Shown here: piece after piece, positions 1-8,529 of the stretch | How positions within the stretch are numbered: the stretch's first letter is position 1 | Layout of the letters: each line of letters opens with the position of its first letter | NCBI GenBank assembly: GCA_015680685.1 | Contig: MNCI01023457.1 | Span: forward strand, 1,784,583 to 1,848,582 | Direction of reading: 5' to 3' | Length of the DNA stretch: 64,000 nt | Origin: Gnetum montanum | Lineage: Eukaryota; Streptophyta; Gnetopsida; Gnetales; Gnetaceae | Position numbers and translations under genes: made by a program | Notes under the pieces: model-generated | Database searches by the model: none | Told to the model about the DNA's origin: nothing | The model's input: the letters and a program-made list of their open reading frames with translations, nothing else

Positions 1-71
1 CAGATAGTCACACCCCCCCGGGGAAAAAGAGCGAGGCACATAGGATATGGGAACAGCGAGGAACAGAACAA

Positions 72-84
72 GGCTCCGATACCA
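72..84 (-). promoter_or_regulatory. Minus-strand primer binding site (tRNA-Met), left copy
   Basis: Minus strand reads TGGTATCGGAGCC. This differs at one base from TGGTATCAGAGCC, which is complementary to the 3' end of plant initiator tRNA-Met and is the standard caulimovirid primer site. It is repeated 6919 bp away. Confidence 0.9.
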
Positions 85-133
85 CTCTCAGAGTTGCACA
101 GCATAAAACTCAAAAATTCAAACTATTATTAAT

Positions 134-312
134 AGGAATGCTTTCAGTCGAGCAAGGAGCCTCAGACTGAGATCTCTCTATTACAACTATCCGCAGGAAT
201 GCTTGTAAAAGGAGCACAACGCATCACTTCTACGATTTCTCTGCTAGATTACACACTTTCATACCAGGAATGCTTTACAAGGAGCACAGCGCATCACTTG
301 CAGATTTCTCTG
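134..312 (-). repeat. Degenerate tandem repeats in the viral leader
   Basis: Three imperfect copies at about 134-180, 194-243 and 265-312. Each starts (plus strand) with AGGAATGCTT and contains AGGAGC; the last two share GCATCACTT and end GATTTCTCTG. They fall between the promoter and the primer site, so they would lie in the leader of the pregenomic RNA. The same set recurs in the right copy. Confidence 0.75.
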
Positions 313-460
313 ATACGGAAATACAGACAGAATGGAAATGCATAAGAGAAAGGAAAGGACTCTGAAGGACTGACTTGCAAACAGAAGGACTGACACTTGC
401 AGAATGAAACTACTAGATAGCTCTTTCTTTCTTGCGGTGCTTGAGGAAGAGGTAAGGGTT

Positions 461-471
461 CCTTTTTATAG
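461..471 (-). promoter_or_regulatory. 35S-like TATA box, left copy
   Basis: Minus strand reads CTATAAAAAGG. It lies between the end of the unknown ORF (605) and the primer site (84), where caulimovirids place the pregenomic RNA promoter. A start about 30 nt downstream would give a leader of roughly 350 nt before the primer site. No TGACG as-1 motif was seen upstream. Confidence 0.7.
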
Positions 472-604
472 GAAGAGGAAAGCCCTTCCTGTACATTCTT
501 GGTGTTATCCAGCTCAGACCGCATTAGGTTATAATGCCTTACACCTCATCGGATGCTGTACAAGGGGATGAGATGGAATCTTACTTTTAGTTAGTGGATT
601 ATTT

Positions 605-1441
605 TTACTGTTCACCATCACTTGTGTCGGAATCATCATTATGGCGTGGTGTGGTAGGTACCTCGGATACCTCATCTTCTGAATCGGATGAATCAGGATG
701 GAAGGAGATGACCGGACCAGGATTATGCCAACGCACTCGCCAGTGTCCACCTTCTCTTTGTAGTAGTTGAAAAGAAGGATCAAAATTATAGGGTTCAAGT
801 GTAGTGGGAACCCGATGATTAGCTTCACAAAAGGTAATAATTTCATGTGCCGTGGCGGTCAGAACATCTTGGTACCAAGCGAGGGTCCATGGATTTTGCC
901 AGTCGGTTCTTCGGCTTAGACTCGTAGTGATAAAATAGGAAGGGTTATAGTCATGGAAAGCGAAGTGAGCCATTGTTTCAAAACAGGAGAAATAACGAAA
1001 ATCAGAATGTGTCATGGCTCGCAAACGACGGACATAGGATGCATCAAAATGGTCAGGAAAGGTTCTGACAGTATGACCATATAGAGACCACCATTCCCAA
1101 AATGGATGTTCTTCTGGAGGACAATCTATTGGCGTATTAAAATCAATATGATAATAATGGCAACCAGAGGGTTTATACCTAGGCCAATGTACTAATGGTG
1201 CTACTTCAGGATATCCTATTTCATCAAACTGTACACACTCATTGATGAAATGATTTGCATGGAGACTGGTTTTAATATGTACAGGCGGATATAAATCATC
1301 AAGAACCTCTTGAGGATGTCCGAAAAAGGTATATGAAATCTGTGGACTTGGAGATCTTGCATAACAGTTATAAGAATAACATAACCAGTCATTAAGGTGG
1401 CTATTCTGAATATTACTAATTTGCTGTTGGGTAAGAAACAT
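605..1441 (-). CDS. Pararetroviral downstream ORF, unknown function (278 aa)
   Basis: An open frame follows RNase H in the same reading frame, after the TAA at 1529-1531. The first in-frame ATG is at 1439-1441; the frame itself is open from 1528. The product is rich in W, Y, H and F through its middle, with no motif I recognise, and ends in an acidic Ser/Asp/Glu tail (SSDSEDE) followed by DDSDTSDGEQ. Its place after RNase H is where many caulimovirids put the transactivator/inclusion-body protein or an ORF of unknown role, but position is the only link. It is uninterrupted, unlike the surrounding retrotransposons. Translation could be by reinitiation or could depend on the upstream stop. Confidence 0.7.
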   Translation of the reverse strand: MFLTQQQISNIQNSHLNDWLCYSYNCYARSPSPQISYTFFGHPQEVLDDLYPPVHIKTSLHANHFINECVQFDEIGYPEVAPLVHWPRYKPSGCHYYHIDFNTPIDCPPEEHPFWEWWSLYGHTVRTFPDHFDASYVRRLRAMTHSDFRYFSCFETMAHFAFHDYNPSYFITTSLSRRTDWQNPWTLAWYQDVLTATAHEIITFCEANHRVPTTLEPYNFDPSFQLLQREGGHWRVRWHNPGPVISFHPDSSDSEDEVSEVPTTPRHNDDSDTSDGEQ

Positions 1442-1528
1442 GCGAGAGAAACAACATGGGAGGACTCTATGACTTGAACGAAGCTCCCAACCTTCATGCA
1501 AGTATGTTGCTGCACATAAAACAAACGA

Positions 1529-4189
1529 TTAATACTGAAATTCTCTAGTCAAATAATCTGCAAGATTATTATCCTTGCCACTAATATATTGGGTTCTATA
1601 TGTAAAATTAGCCAGAAATAAAGACCATCGAATGAGTCGTGTATGGGCAACTTTATTTAAATGTTTTGTTTGTAAGTATTTATCAAAATATTTTAAGTCA
1701 GATCTAATAATAAATTCCTGTTCTTGTAGGAACAGACGAAACTTTTCGATACCACGGATAATCGCAAGGAGCTCTTTATGTGTGGAATGATAATTCATTT
1801 CTGCAGAAATAAACTTACCACTAGCATATCTGCAGATATAGGTCATACCATGTATTTCTTCTTTTAAGACCGCTCCCCAAAATTCTTCAGATGCATCAGT
1901 TTCTAAGATCAAGGTTCCATTGGTTGGTAATCGTAAATATGGAAGTTTAGTACATTGATCTTTTAGTCTCTGGACTGCATCAGTATGATGTTGGCTCCAT
2001 GGTTGAGGGTTGTTTGTTAGCTGTTGGTTTAAAATTTTTCGATCTTTGGCAAGATCTTTGTAAAACCCCGACAGATAATTTAAACACCCTAGAAATCTTT
2101 GTAATTGTGTTTTGTCTGTTATGATATCAGGAAAATGTTTAATATCGGTTAAGATATGTTGTTGCAGACTAATATGTCCGTCTTTAATTACTACGCCTAG
2201 AAAATTTACTTCATCAACTGCAATTTGCATCTTCTTCTCAGATGGAGAAAGTACAAGACCATTTTGATCAAGTAATTCATATAAGGTGTTGAGATGCTGT
2301 TGGTGTTCTTCTACCGTTTTTGACATAACTAAAATATCATCTATATATACTAGTATGAACGGATATTCTTTAAAGATATGATCCATACAAGACTGGAAAA
2401 TAGATGGGGCTGTTTTAATACCAAAAGGTAGAACAGTCCATTCGTATAGACCCTGAGGTACGGTAAAGGCGGTTTTCCAGCGATCTTCATTGACTATTTG
2501 GATTTGCCAAAAACCACTTTTCAAATCAAATTTTGAATAAATATGAGTTCCTTGCAGGCGTTGGAAAAGATCATCTTTACTAGGGATCGGATGTTGTACT
2601 GATTTAATAATAGCATTAAGTGGTTTGTAATTAACTACTAACCGCTTCTTTCCCCTTGTTAGTTCAGCACGCTTGTTGACATAGAAGGCAGCACAGGAAA
2701 ACATGCTAGTACTAGGTTGGATCATTTTTTTCTCTAGGAGCTGTTTTATTTCCTGGGCACATTCTTCTTTTAATTGTGGGGACATCCCAATATGATGAGC
2801 TTTTGACTGTGGTTGGATTCCATCCAATAACTCAATACGACACCAATGTTGTTTCTTATGTCGAAAGGCTGTTGGATCATCGCTCGCAACAGTGAGGAGT
2901 TTAGTGCGTAATTGTGCAAAGACCTCTTTGTGAGATTGGATGTGGTTAATAAGCCATTGCGTTTTTGGCACCTTATACTTTGTATGGGTAAACCTATTTA
3001 CTGGAGTAAATGTTCTAGTAAATTTATGATTTCCTAATGTAACAAAATTAGTATGGATGGTGTATGGCTCGAGAATTGCTAGGTTGTCGACTCCTATAAC
3101 CATATCATAAGAAAGCCAGTTGATAGCATTAACTTGTAATTCTAAGCGTTCAGAATTAGGTAAAAGTATTGGAAGAGAAAATACCCGGTTGACAGTTGTT
3201 GCCGTTTTGTTAAAACTGACAATTAATTTCTCCCTGGGTTTCCATAAGAAAGAAGGAATGATAGCTTCGTTTGCCAAGCTGACTTCTGCACCAGAATCTA
3301 TTAAGGCATCGATGGGATAGGGTTTAAATCCTTTTAGTTTAATCCAAAAAGTACAAAGGGGAGTTTGTACCTGTCGATGTTGATTCTGATTAATCCTAAT
3401 TATATGTATTTGAGATATTTCAGCTTCATAAGCTTGTTGTTGATATTTCTCTTCTTCTTCTTCCAAAGATTCTAATTCTTTGCTAGCTTTTGTTAGGAAG
3501 AGTTTGAGTTGGTTAATACGTAATAATCTGATTTGATGTTTCTCCAACCCTTTTTTTTGAGATGGCATTTGTTCTTCTTCTTGTTGCAACCATTCTTCAA
3601 GCTCTTCTTGTTGTTCTGATTCGGTTGTTAATGGTTGACTGTCGTAACTAGCATGAAGTTCTTTTTCTAGTTTTCTTAATGCTTTTACTTCGGCTTTTTT
3701 CTCTGTTACTTGTTTATCTAGCTGTATATAAACAGTTAAATCCTCTAGAGGAGTCCTTTTTAATTTTGTTTTTAGTTTCTCTAGTTGTATTTTTACTAAT
3801 ACTAATTGTTCTTGGATTCTAATTAATTCTTTATTTTGTTGTGTAGGTCGTGACGTGGAACCACGATTCATATTACAATAATATATATCTCCGTCGGAGG
3901 AATCGGATGGATCTATGGGATCATCTGTTAACGGTTGTTGTTGATTATATTCTACCCAATAGTCATCCTCACTATGTTCTGCTTCAGAGGGTGATGACGG
4001 ACATATATCACTTTGAGAATTATAGGGGATTTCTATGTCCTCGGGATCAGATATCCACTCAAAGTGTGTTTCCTTTATATTATGCTTTGTAATAAAATGA
4101 ACCTTTTTCTTGTCTTTATCTTTATTGGGACAGTTGGTTGCCAGATGAGGACCTCCACAAATAAAGCATTTAATATTTTTTGGTGACAT
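1529..4189 (-). CDS. Pararetroviral zinc knuckle-protease-RT-RNase H polyprotein part
   Basis: 886 codons from ATG, open. Residues 8-20 form a knuckle with spacing C-x2-C-x3-H-x4-C. An acidic, coiled-coil-prone spacer follows (about 115-265). The aspartic protease has DSG at 298-300. The RT carries VVNYKPLN (518-525), FDLKSGF (554-560) and the catalytic YIDD at 615-618. RNase H keeps D764, E806, D831 and D878. The protein ends soon after RNase H and has no integrase, as expected for Caulimoviridae and unlike Ty3/gypsy. The same frame stays open upstream to 4354 and encodes a strongly basic Arg/Lys-rich stretch, typical of a caulimovirid coat C-terminus. It is separated from the coat ORF by a single TAA at 4355-4357. 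All catalytic residues are present; activity is not shown. Confidence 0.93.
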   Translation of the reverse strand: MSPKNIKCFICGGPHLATNCPNKDKDKKKVHFITKHNIKETHFEWISDPEDIEIPYNSQSDICPSSPSEAEHSEDDYWVEYNQQQPLTDDPIDPSDSSDGDIYYCNMNRGSTSRPTQQNKELIRIQEQLVLVKIQLEKLKTKLKRTPLEDLTVYIQLDKQVTEKKAEVKALRKLEKELHASYDSQPLTTESEQQEELEEWLQQEEEQMPSQKKGLEKHQIRLLRINQLKLFLTKASKELESLEEEEEKYQQQAYEAEISQIHIIRINQNQHRQVQTPLCTFWIKLKGFKPYPIDALIDSGAEVSLANEAIIPSFLWKPREKLIVSFNKTATTVNRVFSLPILLPNSERLELQVNAINWLSYDMVIGVDNLAILEPYTIHTNFVTLGNHKFTRTFTPVNRFTHTKYKVPKTQWLINHIQSHKEVFAQLRTKLLTVASDDPTAFRHKKQHWCRIELLDGIQPQSKAHHIGMSPQLKEECAQEIKQLLEKKMIQPSTSMFSCAAFYVNKRAELTRGKKRLVVNYKPLNAIIKSVQHPIPSKDDLFQRLQGTHIYSKFDLKSGFWQIQIVNEDRWKTAFTVPQGLYEWTVLPFGIKTAPSIFQSCMDHIFKEYPFILVYIDDILVMSKTVEEHQQHLNTLYELLDQNGLVLSPSEKKMQIAVDEVNFLGVVIKDGHISLQQHILTDIKHFPDIITDKTQLQRFLGCLNYLSGFYKDLAKDRKILNQQLTNNPQPWSQHHTDAVQRLKDQCTKLPYLRLPTNGTLILETDASEEFWGAVLKEEIHGMTYICRYASGKFISAEMNYHSTHKELLAIIRGIEKFRLFLQEQEFIIRSDLKYFDKYLQTKHLNKVAHTRLIRWSLFLANFTYRTQYISGKDNNLADYLTREFQY

Positions 4190-4354
4190 CCTACGGGGAC
4201 GTCTACGAAAGAATCCAGGATATTTACGTACATGCCTACGAGGTGGTGGTGACGATTGTTTTCTTCGCCATTGTTTCTTTGGTTTGGATCGTGAAGATGA
4301 TCCGTTGCAAGATTTACATATTTTTTGAGTTTTTTGTTGCTTTTCTTTGTTTTT

Positions 4355-5881
4355 TTATTTTTCTTCAGGACACAATTCTAAACAAAAATTCTTACCTAAT
4401 CGATTGTTTAATCGTTTAACTAATTGTTGTGTTTCTTGTGTATAACACAACTCTCTATTGGTCTGTTCTAAGAATTGTCTAATTTGTCCGAAGCTCATGT
4501 TTGCTACACAAAGATTTTGCTTTTTAAGTTCAGCCATGTAAGTATTACAGAAAGGTTGAGGAAGACATCCAAACAGATGTTCTTTAGCAGCTACTTCATG
4601 TGTGAGTTTACCATAGTAATACCAAGATTCCATAGCATCAAGGAATCCTGATAACTGCTGAATTTTATGTAATCGTGCTTTGAAAAAGCGGTCTCGGTAA
4701 ACATCAACTAGATTGGCTTTAAAACCAATGAACTCCTTGATAATAGCGTTTAAGAAAATTACTGTTGGTTGTGTAATCAACCTGGTTTTAATGGCTGTTG
4801 GAATATGACTCCACCATCTTCGCAAGTTGCCTTGGAAGTTATAAGTGGCATTTACTATGGCTTGTAATGTGGACTTTTTGGCAAAATCTATTTGGATTGT
4901 TAAATACGATTGGATGGCATCTAAGACATCCTGACGTTCTTTTAGATCCTTGTTATCCATGTTAAACTTAGGTTGAATGTCTCCAGCTTTTCTGGACTGG
5001 GTTAACATGGCATCCGTGGCTTCTTGGACTTGTTCACCTGTACGGGCTAGTAAGACGGCTTCCTCTATGTGTTCATCAGCTAGTTCAGAGAGAGGATGTT
5101 GAGGAGATCCTTGTTCTGATTGATGATTAGAATGGCCCTCATTCATTGAGATAAATTTTCCTTTTCTACTTCTATTCTCTCTTTGTTTTTGTTTGAATTC
5201 TTCTATGTCTTTTAAGGTTACCGCAGGAGGTGATCCTGGGAACTGAAAAGAGAATTCAGAGGCTGAAGATGGAATTGGAGGAGCAGTTGGCTTGACTTTT
5301 GCTATAGGTGTACTACTAGAGCCTGCTAGACGTTCTAATTTTCTATAAATTAAACCGGAATTTAAATCTGTATTTAAATTTAAATTATACATACGTTCAA
5401 GAACACTCATCTGAGTTCTATTACTATACACCAGATCATTTAGAGTTGTATTTGTCCAGTTAAGCATACAAATCGTATCGGATGGTTTTTCAGATGCTTT
5501 CTTTGTATGTAATGTATAAACGTGCTCAGAAGGTTCCCCTTCTACAGCTGTTTGGACAAATTCATGTTTGCGTTGAGCTTTTTCAGCAGACGCAAGACGT
5601 TCTTGGTGTTGTGTAAATGTATTGTCAGACAAAGTATTCATTTCTATACTACATGTTTTTAATAAAGCATCACATTCTGTACAGTGGTACTTACTACCTA
5701 TTTCTTTGAGTATCCTGTGTTGGCAGGAAGGATCTCCTGAAGATTTCTGAAAAAGCGTAGATTTTACAGAAGATACGATAGAATCATCATCTGAACTATC
5801 GGGATCAACTTCTATAATTTTTGCCTTTTCCTTTTTCTTCAATCTTTCCGTCTCTAGATGCAAGGTATTAGATTTTCTCAT
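4355..5881 (-). CDS. Pararetroviral coat protein region (partial)
   Basis: 508 codons from the ATG at 5879-5881, but the frame is open further upstream to the gap at 5953, so this ATG need not be the true start. The upstream part is Leu/Gln-rich and coiled-coil-like. Near the N-terminus a C-x-H...C-x2-C cluster (C53, H55, C67, C70) looks metal-binding. Residues from about 300 on (containing WWSHIP and ESWYYYGKL) resemble the capsid core that precedes the basic tail and knuckle in caulimovirids and in gypsy Gag. The ORF ends at TAA 4355-4357, in exactly the frame of the downstream knuckle-protease-RT ORF. Coat assignment rests on position, the basic tail and the knuckle downstream. Confidence 0.78.
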   Translation of the reverse strand: MRKSNTLHLETERLKKKEKAKIIEVDPDSSDDDSIVSSVKSTLFQKSSGDPSCQHRILKEIGSKYHCTECDALLKTCSIEMNTLSDNTFTQHQERLASAEKAQRKHEFVQTAVEGEPSEHVYTLHTKKASEKPSDTICMLNWTNTTLNDLVYSNRTQMSVLERMYNLNLNTDLNSGLIYRKLERLAGSSSTPIAKVKPTAPPIPSSASEFSFQFPGSPPAVTLKDIEEFKQKQRENRSRKGKFISMNEGHSNHQSEQGSPQHPLSELADEHIEEAVLLARTGEQVQEATDAMLTQSRKAGDIQPKFNMDNKDLKERQDVLDAIQSYLTIQIDFAKKSTLQAIVNATYNFQGNLRRWWSHIPTAIKTRLITQPTVIFLNAIIKEFIGFKANLVDVYRDRFFKARLHKIQQLSGFLDAMESWYYYGKLTHEVAAKEHLFGCLPQPFCNTYMAELKKQNLCVANMSFGQIRQFLEQTNRELCYTQETQQLVKRLNNRLGKNFCLELCPEEK

Positions 5882-5952
5882 GGATTGGGAAAGTTGGGCT
5901 TGTAAGGCTAGGATGGTATTTTGTAAGAGTGCTAGATCTGGTTTTTCCTCTG

Positions 5953-6704
5953 NNNNNNNNNNNNNNNNNNNNNNNNNNNNNNNNNNNNNNNNNNNNNNNN
6001 NNNNNNNNNNNNNNNNNNNNNNNNNNNNNNNNNNNNNNNNNNNNNNNNNNNNNNNNNNNNNNNNNNNNNNNNNNNNNNNNNNNNNNNNNNNNNNNNNNNN
6101 NNNNNNNNNNNNNNNNNNNNNNNNNNNNNNNNNNNNNNNNNNNNNNNNNNNNNNNNNNNNNNNNNNNNNNNNNNNNNNNNNNNNNNNNNNNNNNNNNNNN
6201 NNNNNNNNNNNNNNNNNNNNNNNNNNNNNNNNNNNNNNNNNNNNNNNNNNNNNNNNNNNNNNNNNNNNNNNNNNNNNNNNNNNNNNNNNNNNNNNNNNNN
6301 NNNNNNNNNNNNNNNNNNNNNNNNNNNNNNNNNNNNNNNNNNNNNNNNNNNNNNNNNNNNNNNNNNNNNNNNNNNNNNNNNNNNNNNNNNNNNNNNNNNN
6401 NNNNNNNNNNNNNNNNNNNNNNNNNNNNNNNNNNNNNNNNNNNNNNNNNNNNNNNNNNNNNNNNNNNNNNNNNNNNNNNNNNNNNNNNNNNNNNNNNNNN
6501 NNNNNNNNNNNNNNNNNNNNNNNNNNNNNNNNNNNNNNNNNNNNNNNNNNNNNNNNNNNNNNNNNNNNNNNNNNNNNNNNNNNNNNNNNNNNNNNNNNNN
6601 NNNNNNNNNNNNNNNNNNNNNNNNNNNNNNNNNNNNNNNNNNNNNNNNNNNNNNNNNNNNNNNNNNNNNNNNNNNNNNNNNNNNNNNNNNNNNNNNNNNN
6701 NNNN
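5953..6704. other. Assembly gap (752 N)
   Basis: A run of Ns between the ORF1 start and the coat region. In caulimovirids this interval encodes the movement protein. If the gap size is right there is room for about 290 codons between 6747 and 5881, but no movement-protein sequence can be seen and the reading frame across the gap is unknown. Translations across the Ns carry no information. Confidence 0.98.
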
Positions 6705-6747
6705 GGGTGAAGTAAGCATTACCCGTCATTTGCGATGCATCTGCCAT
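6705..6747 (-). CDS. Start of pararetroviral ORF1 (14 codons before gap)
   Basis: An ATG at 6745-6747 has an excellent plant context (CAGCAATGGCA) and opens a frame, MADASQMTGNAYFT, into the gap. It lies about 240 nt downstream of the primer site. In related viruses the first large ORF begins with the movement protein. Whether it is in frame with the coat region depends on the true gap length. Confidence 0.55.
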
Positions 6748-6990
6748 TGCTGCGGATGTGTTGCGAGGAACGTGGTTGGGGACTGCCTCACGGCGCGGCT
6801 GACTCTAATGCCTGACCTCGGCTAAGCGATGCGCGACTTACTTTCAGCGATCTGTCCGTGCTGTCTCCACGTATCGGTCCTTCAACACCAGATGAATAGC
6901 AATCTACAAACACGAATAACAGATAGTCACACCCCCCTGGGGAAAAAGAGCGAGGCACACAGGATATGGGAACAGCGAGGAACGGAACAA

Positions 6991-7003
6991 GGCTCCGATA
7001 CCA
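6991..7003 (-). promoter_or_regulatory. Minus-strand primer binding site (tRNA-Met), right copy
   Basis: Identical to the site at 72-84, with the same one-base difference from the usual caulimovirid sequence. It lies about 240 nt upstream of the first plausible ORF1 start at 6747, the normal arrangement in the family. Confidence 0.9.
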
Positions 7004-7379
7004 CTCTCAGAGTTGCACAGCATAAAACTCAAAAATTCAAACTATTATTAATAGGAATGCTTTCAGTCGAGCAAGGAGCCTCAGACTGAGATCTCTCTAT
7101 TACAACTATCCGCAGGAATGCTTGTAAAAGGAGCACAACGCATCACTTCTACGATTTCTCTGCTAGATTACAAACTTTCATACCAGGAATGCTTTACAAG
7201 GAGCACAGCGCATCACTTGCAGATTTCTCTGATATGGAAATACAGACAGAATGGAAATGCATAAGAGAAAGGAAAGGACTCTGAAGGACTGACTTGCAAA
7301 CAGAAGGATTGACACTTGCAGAATGAAACTACTAGATAGCTCTTTCTTTCTTGCGGTGCTTGAGGAAGAGGTAAGGGTT

Positions 7380-7390
7380 CCTTTTTATAG
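7380..7390 (-). promoter_or_regulatory. 35S-like TATA box, right copy
   Basis: Identical to the box at 461-471. This copy lies upstream, in viral sense, of the ORF1 start and of the full gene set at 605-6747, so it is the one that would drive that unit. Confidence 0.7.
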
Positions 7391-7523
7391 GAAGAGGAAA
7401 GCCCTTCCTGTACATTCTTGGTGTTATCCAGCTCAGACCGCATTAGGTTATAATGCCTTACACCTCATCGGATGCTATACAAGGGGATGAGATGGAATCT
7501 TACTTTTAGTTAGTGGATTATTT

Positions 7524-8093
7524 TTACTGTTCACCATCACTTGTGTCGGAATCATCATTATGGCGTGGTGTGGTAGATACCTCAGATACCTCATCTTCTG
7601 AATCGGACGAATCAGGATGGAAGGAGATGACCGGACCAGGATTATGCCAACGCACTCGCCAGTGTCCACCTTCTCTTTGTAGTAGTTGAAAAGCAGGATC
7701 AAAATTATAGGGTTCAAGTGTAGTGGGAACCCGATGATTAGCTTCACAAAAGGTAATAATTTCATGTGCCGTGGCGGTCAGAACATCTTGGTACCAAGCG
7801 AGGGTCCATGGATTTTGCCAGTCGGTTCTTCGGCTTAGACTCGTAGTGATAAAATAGGAAGGGTTATAGTCATGGAAAGCGAAGTGAGCCATTGTTTCAA
7901 AACAGGAGAAATAACGAAAATCAGAATGTGTCATGGCTCGCAAACGACGGACATAGGATGCATCAAAATGGTCAGGAAAGGTTCTGACAGTATGACCATA
8001 TAGAGACCACCATTCCCAAAATGGATGTTCTTCTGGAGGACAATCTATTGGCGTATTAAAATCAATATGATAATAATGGCAACCAGAGGGTTT
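7524..8093 (-). pseudogene. Truncated second copy of the 278-aa viral ORF
   Basis: The right copy repeats the C-terminal two thirds of the ORF at 605-1441 in an uninterrupted frame, with the same acidic tail and a few amino-acid changes. Its 5' part is lost at the 8093/8094 junction. Confidence 0.85.
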
Positions 8094-8449
8094 GTAATAA
8101 TGAGTCCTGTGACGTAGGTGGTTTCCATTTTAGTTTTTCGGTATACCTAAGGGTTAACTGATTTTTAGGCACAATTATTCTAAGTGTTAGAGTTAATTAC
8201 CCTAGATGATGTCCTTTGGATAATGATAAATTTCAAAAATGTTAGGCACTTTTCGGCAAGTGTCCCTCCCCCACGACTAAGCTGAACACTCTGGGTTCAA
8301 GCAAGTTCAAATGGAATTAAAATCAGAGTACCAGCGAGCGAGATATGGGTAGAAAAGAAAGGGTCACTCAATCGTAAGTCATAGAGAAAAATTTCAAAAA
8401 CTCCCCCTGTGTGGATGACAAAATGAAACTAAGTGTTACAAAGGGGTAA

Positions 8450-8529
8450 CTTATTTATAGGTTACAGTGACACAATATCATGTATGATACATTACATATG
8501 CGATATCACGTCGGACGTGATATCGCATA
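8450..8529 (-). promoter_or_regulatory. Internal promoter of element A with GATATC palindromes
   Basis: A minus-strand TATA box, CCTATAAATAAG (8450-8461), has upstream of it a perfect inverted repeat with 16-bp arms and a one-base centre at 8497-8529, containing CGATATCACGTC and its complement. More GATATC copies follow at about 8531. The same GATATC motif dominates the U3 of this element's own 5' LTR (12800-12942), but this site is about 3.5 kb inside the element. Confidence 0.7.

Larger units (their letters stand above)
1..1174 (-). repeat. Pararetroviral repeat, left copy
   Basis: About 99% identical by eye to 6920-8093 over its whole length, at a constant offset of 6919 and with no indels seen. 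It contains the primer site, the leader, the 35S-like promoter and the 3' part of the unknown ORF. Differences are scattered single bases, for example at 38, 305 and 648. Identity stops exactly where the second copy meets foreign DNA. Confidence 0.92.
1..8093 (-). mobile_element. Endogenous caulimovirid (pararetrovirus), head-to-tail array
   Basis: Read on the minus strand, this block has the gene order of a plant pararetrovirus: tRNA-Met primer site, leader, ORF1, coat region, zinc knuckle, protease, RT, RNase H, a further ORF, and a TATA promoter. No integrase follows RNase H. The primer site lies inside each copy of the terminal repeat, not next to it, which argues against an LTR element and for more than one circular genome unit joined head to tail. 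The repeat offset gives a unit of 6919 bp, of which 752 are assembly Ns. The array continues past the left edge. The right edge at 8093 abuts element A. The genus cannot be fixed from sequence alone. Confidence 0.9.
6920..8093 (-). repeat. Pararetroviral repeat, right (truncated) copy
   Basis: Second copy of 1-1174. The match ends at 8093 after GGGTTT; beyond that, the left copy continues the viral ORF while this one enters retrotransposon sequence, so 8093/8094 is the integration or rearrangement junction. Confidence 0.92.

Noticed and set aside
5868-6825. Long open frames of 270-298 codons on both strands across this region
   Set aside because: They run through 752 Ns and have no sequence content.
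1-8093. LTR retrotransposon with 1.17-kb LTRs
   Set aside because: The tRNA-Met primer site lies inside both repeats, part of an ORF lies inside them, there is no integrase, and the repeat ends lack TG...CA with a target duplication. A head-to-tail pararetrovirus explains all of this.
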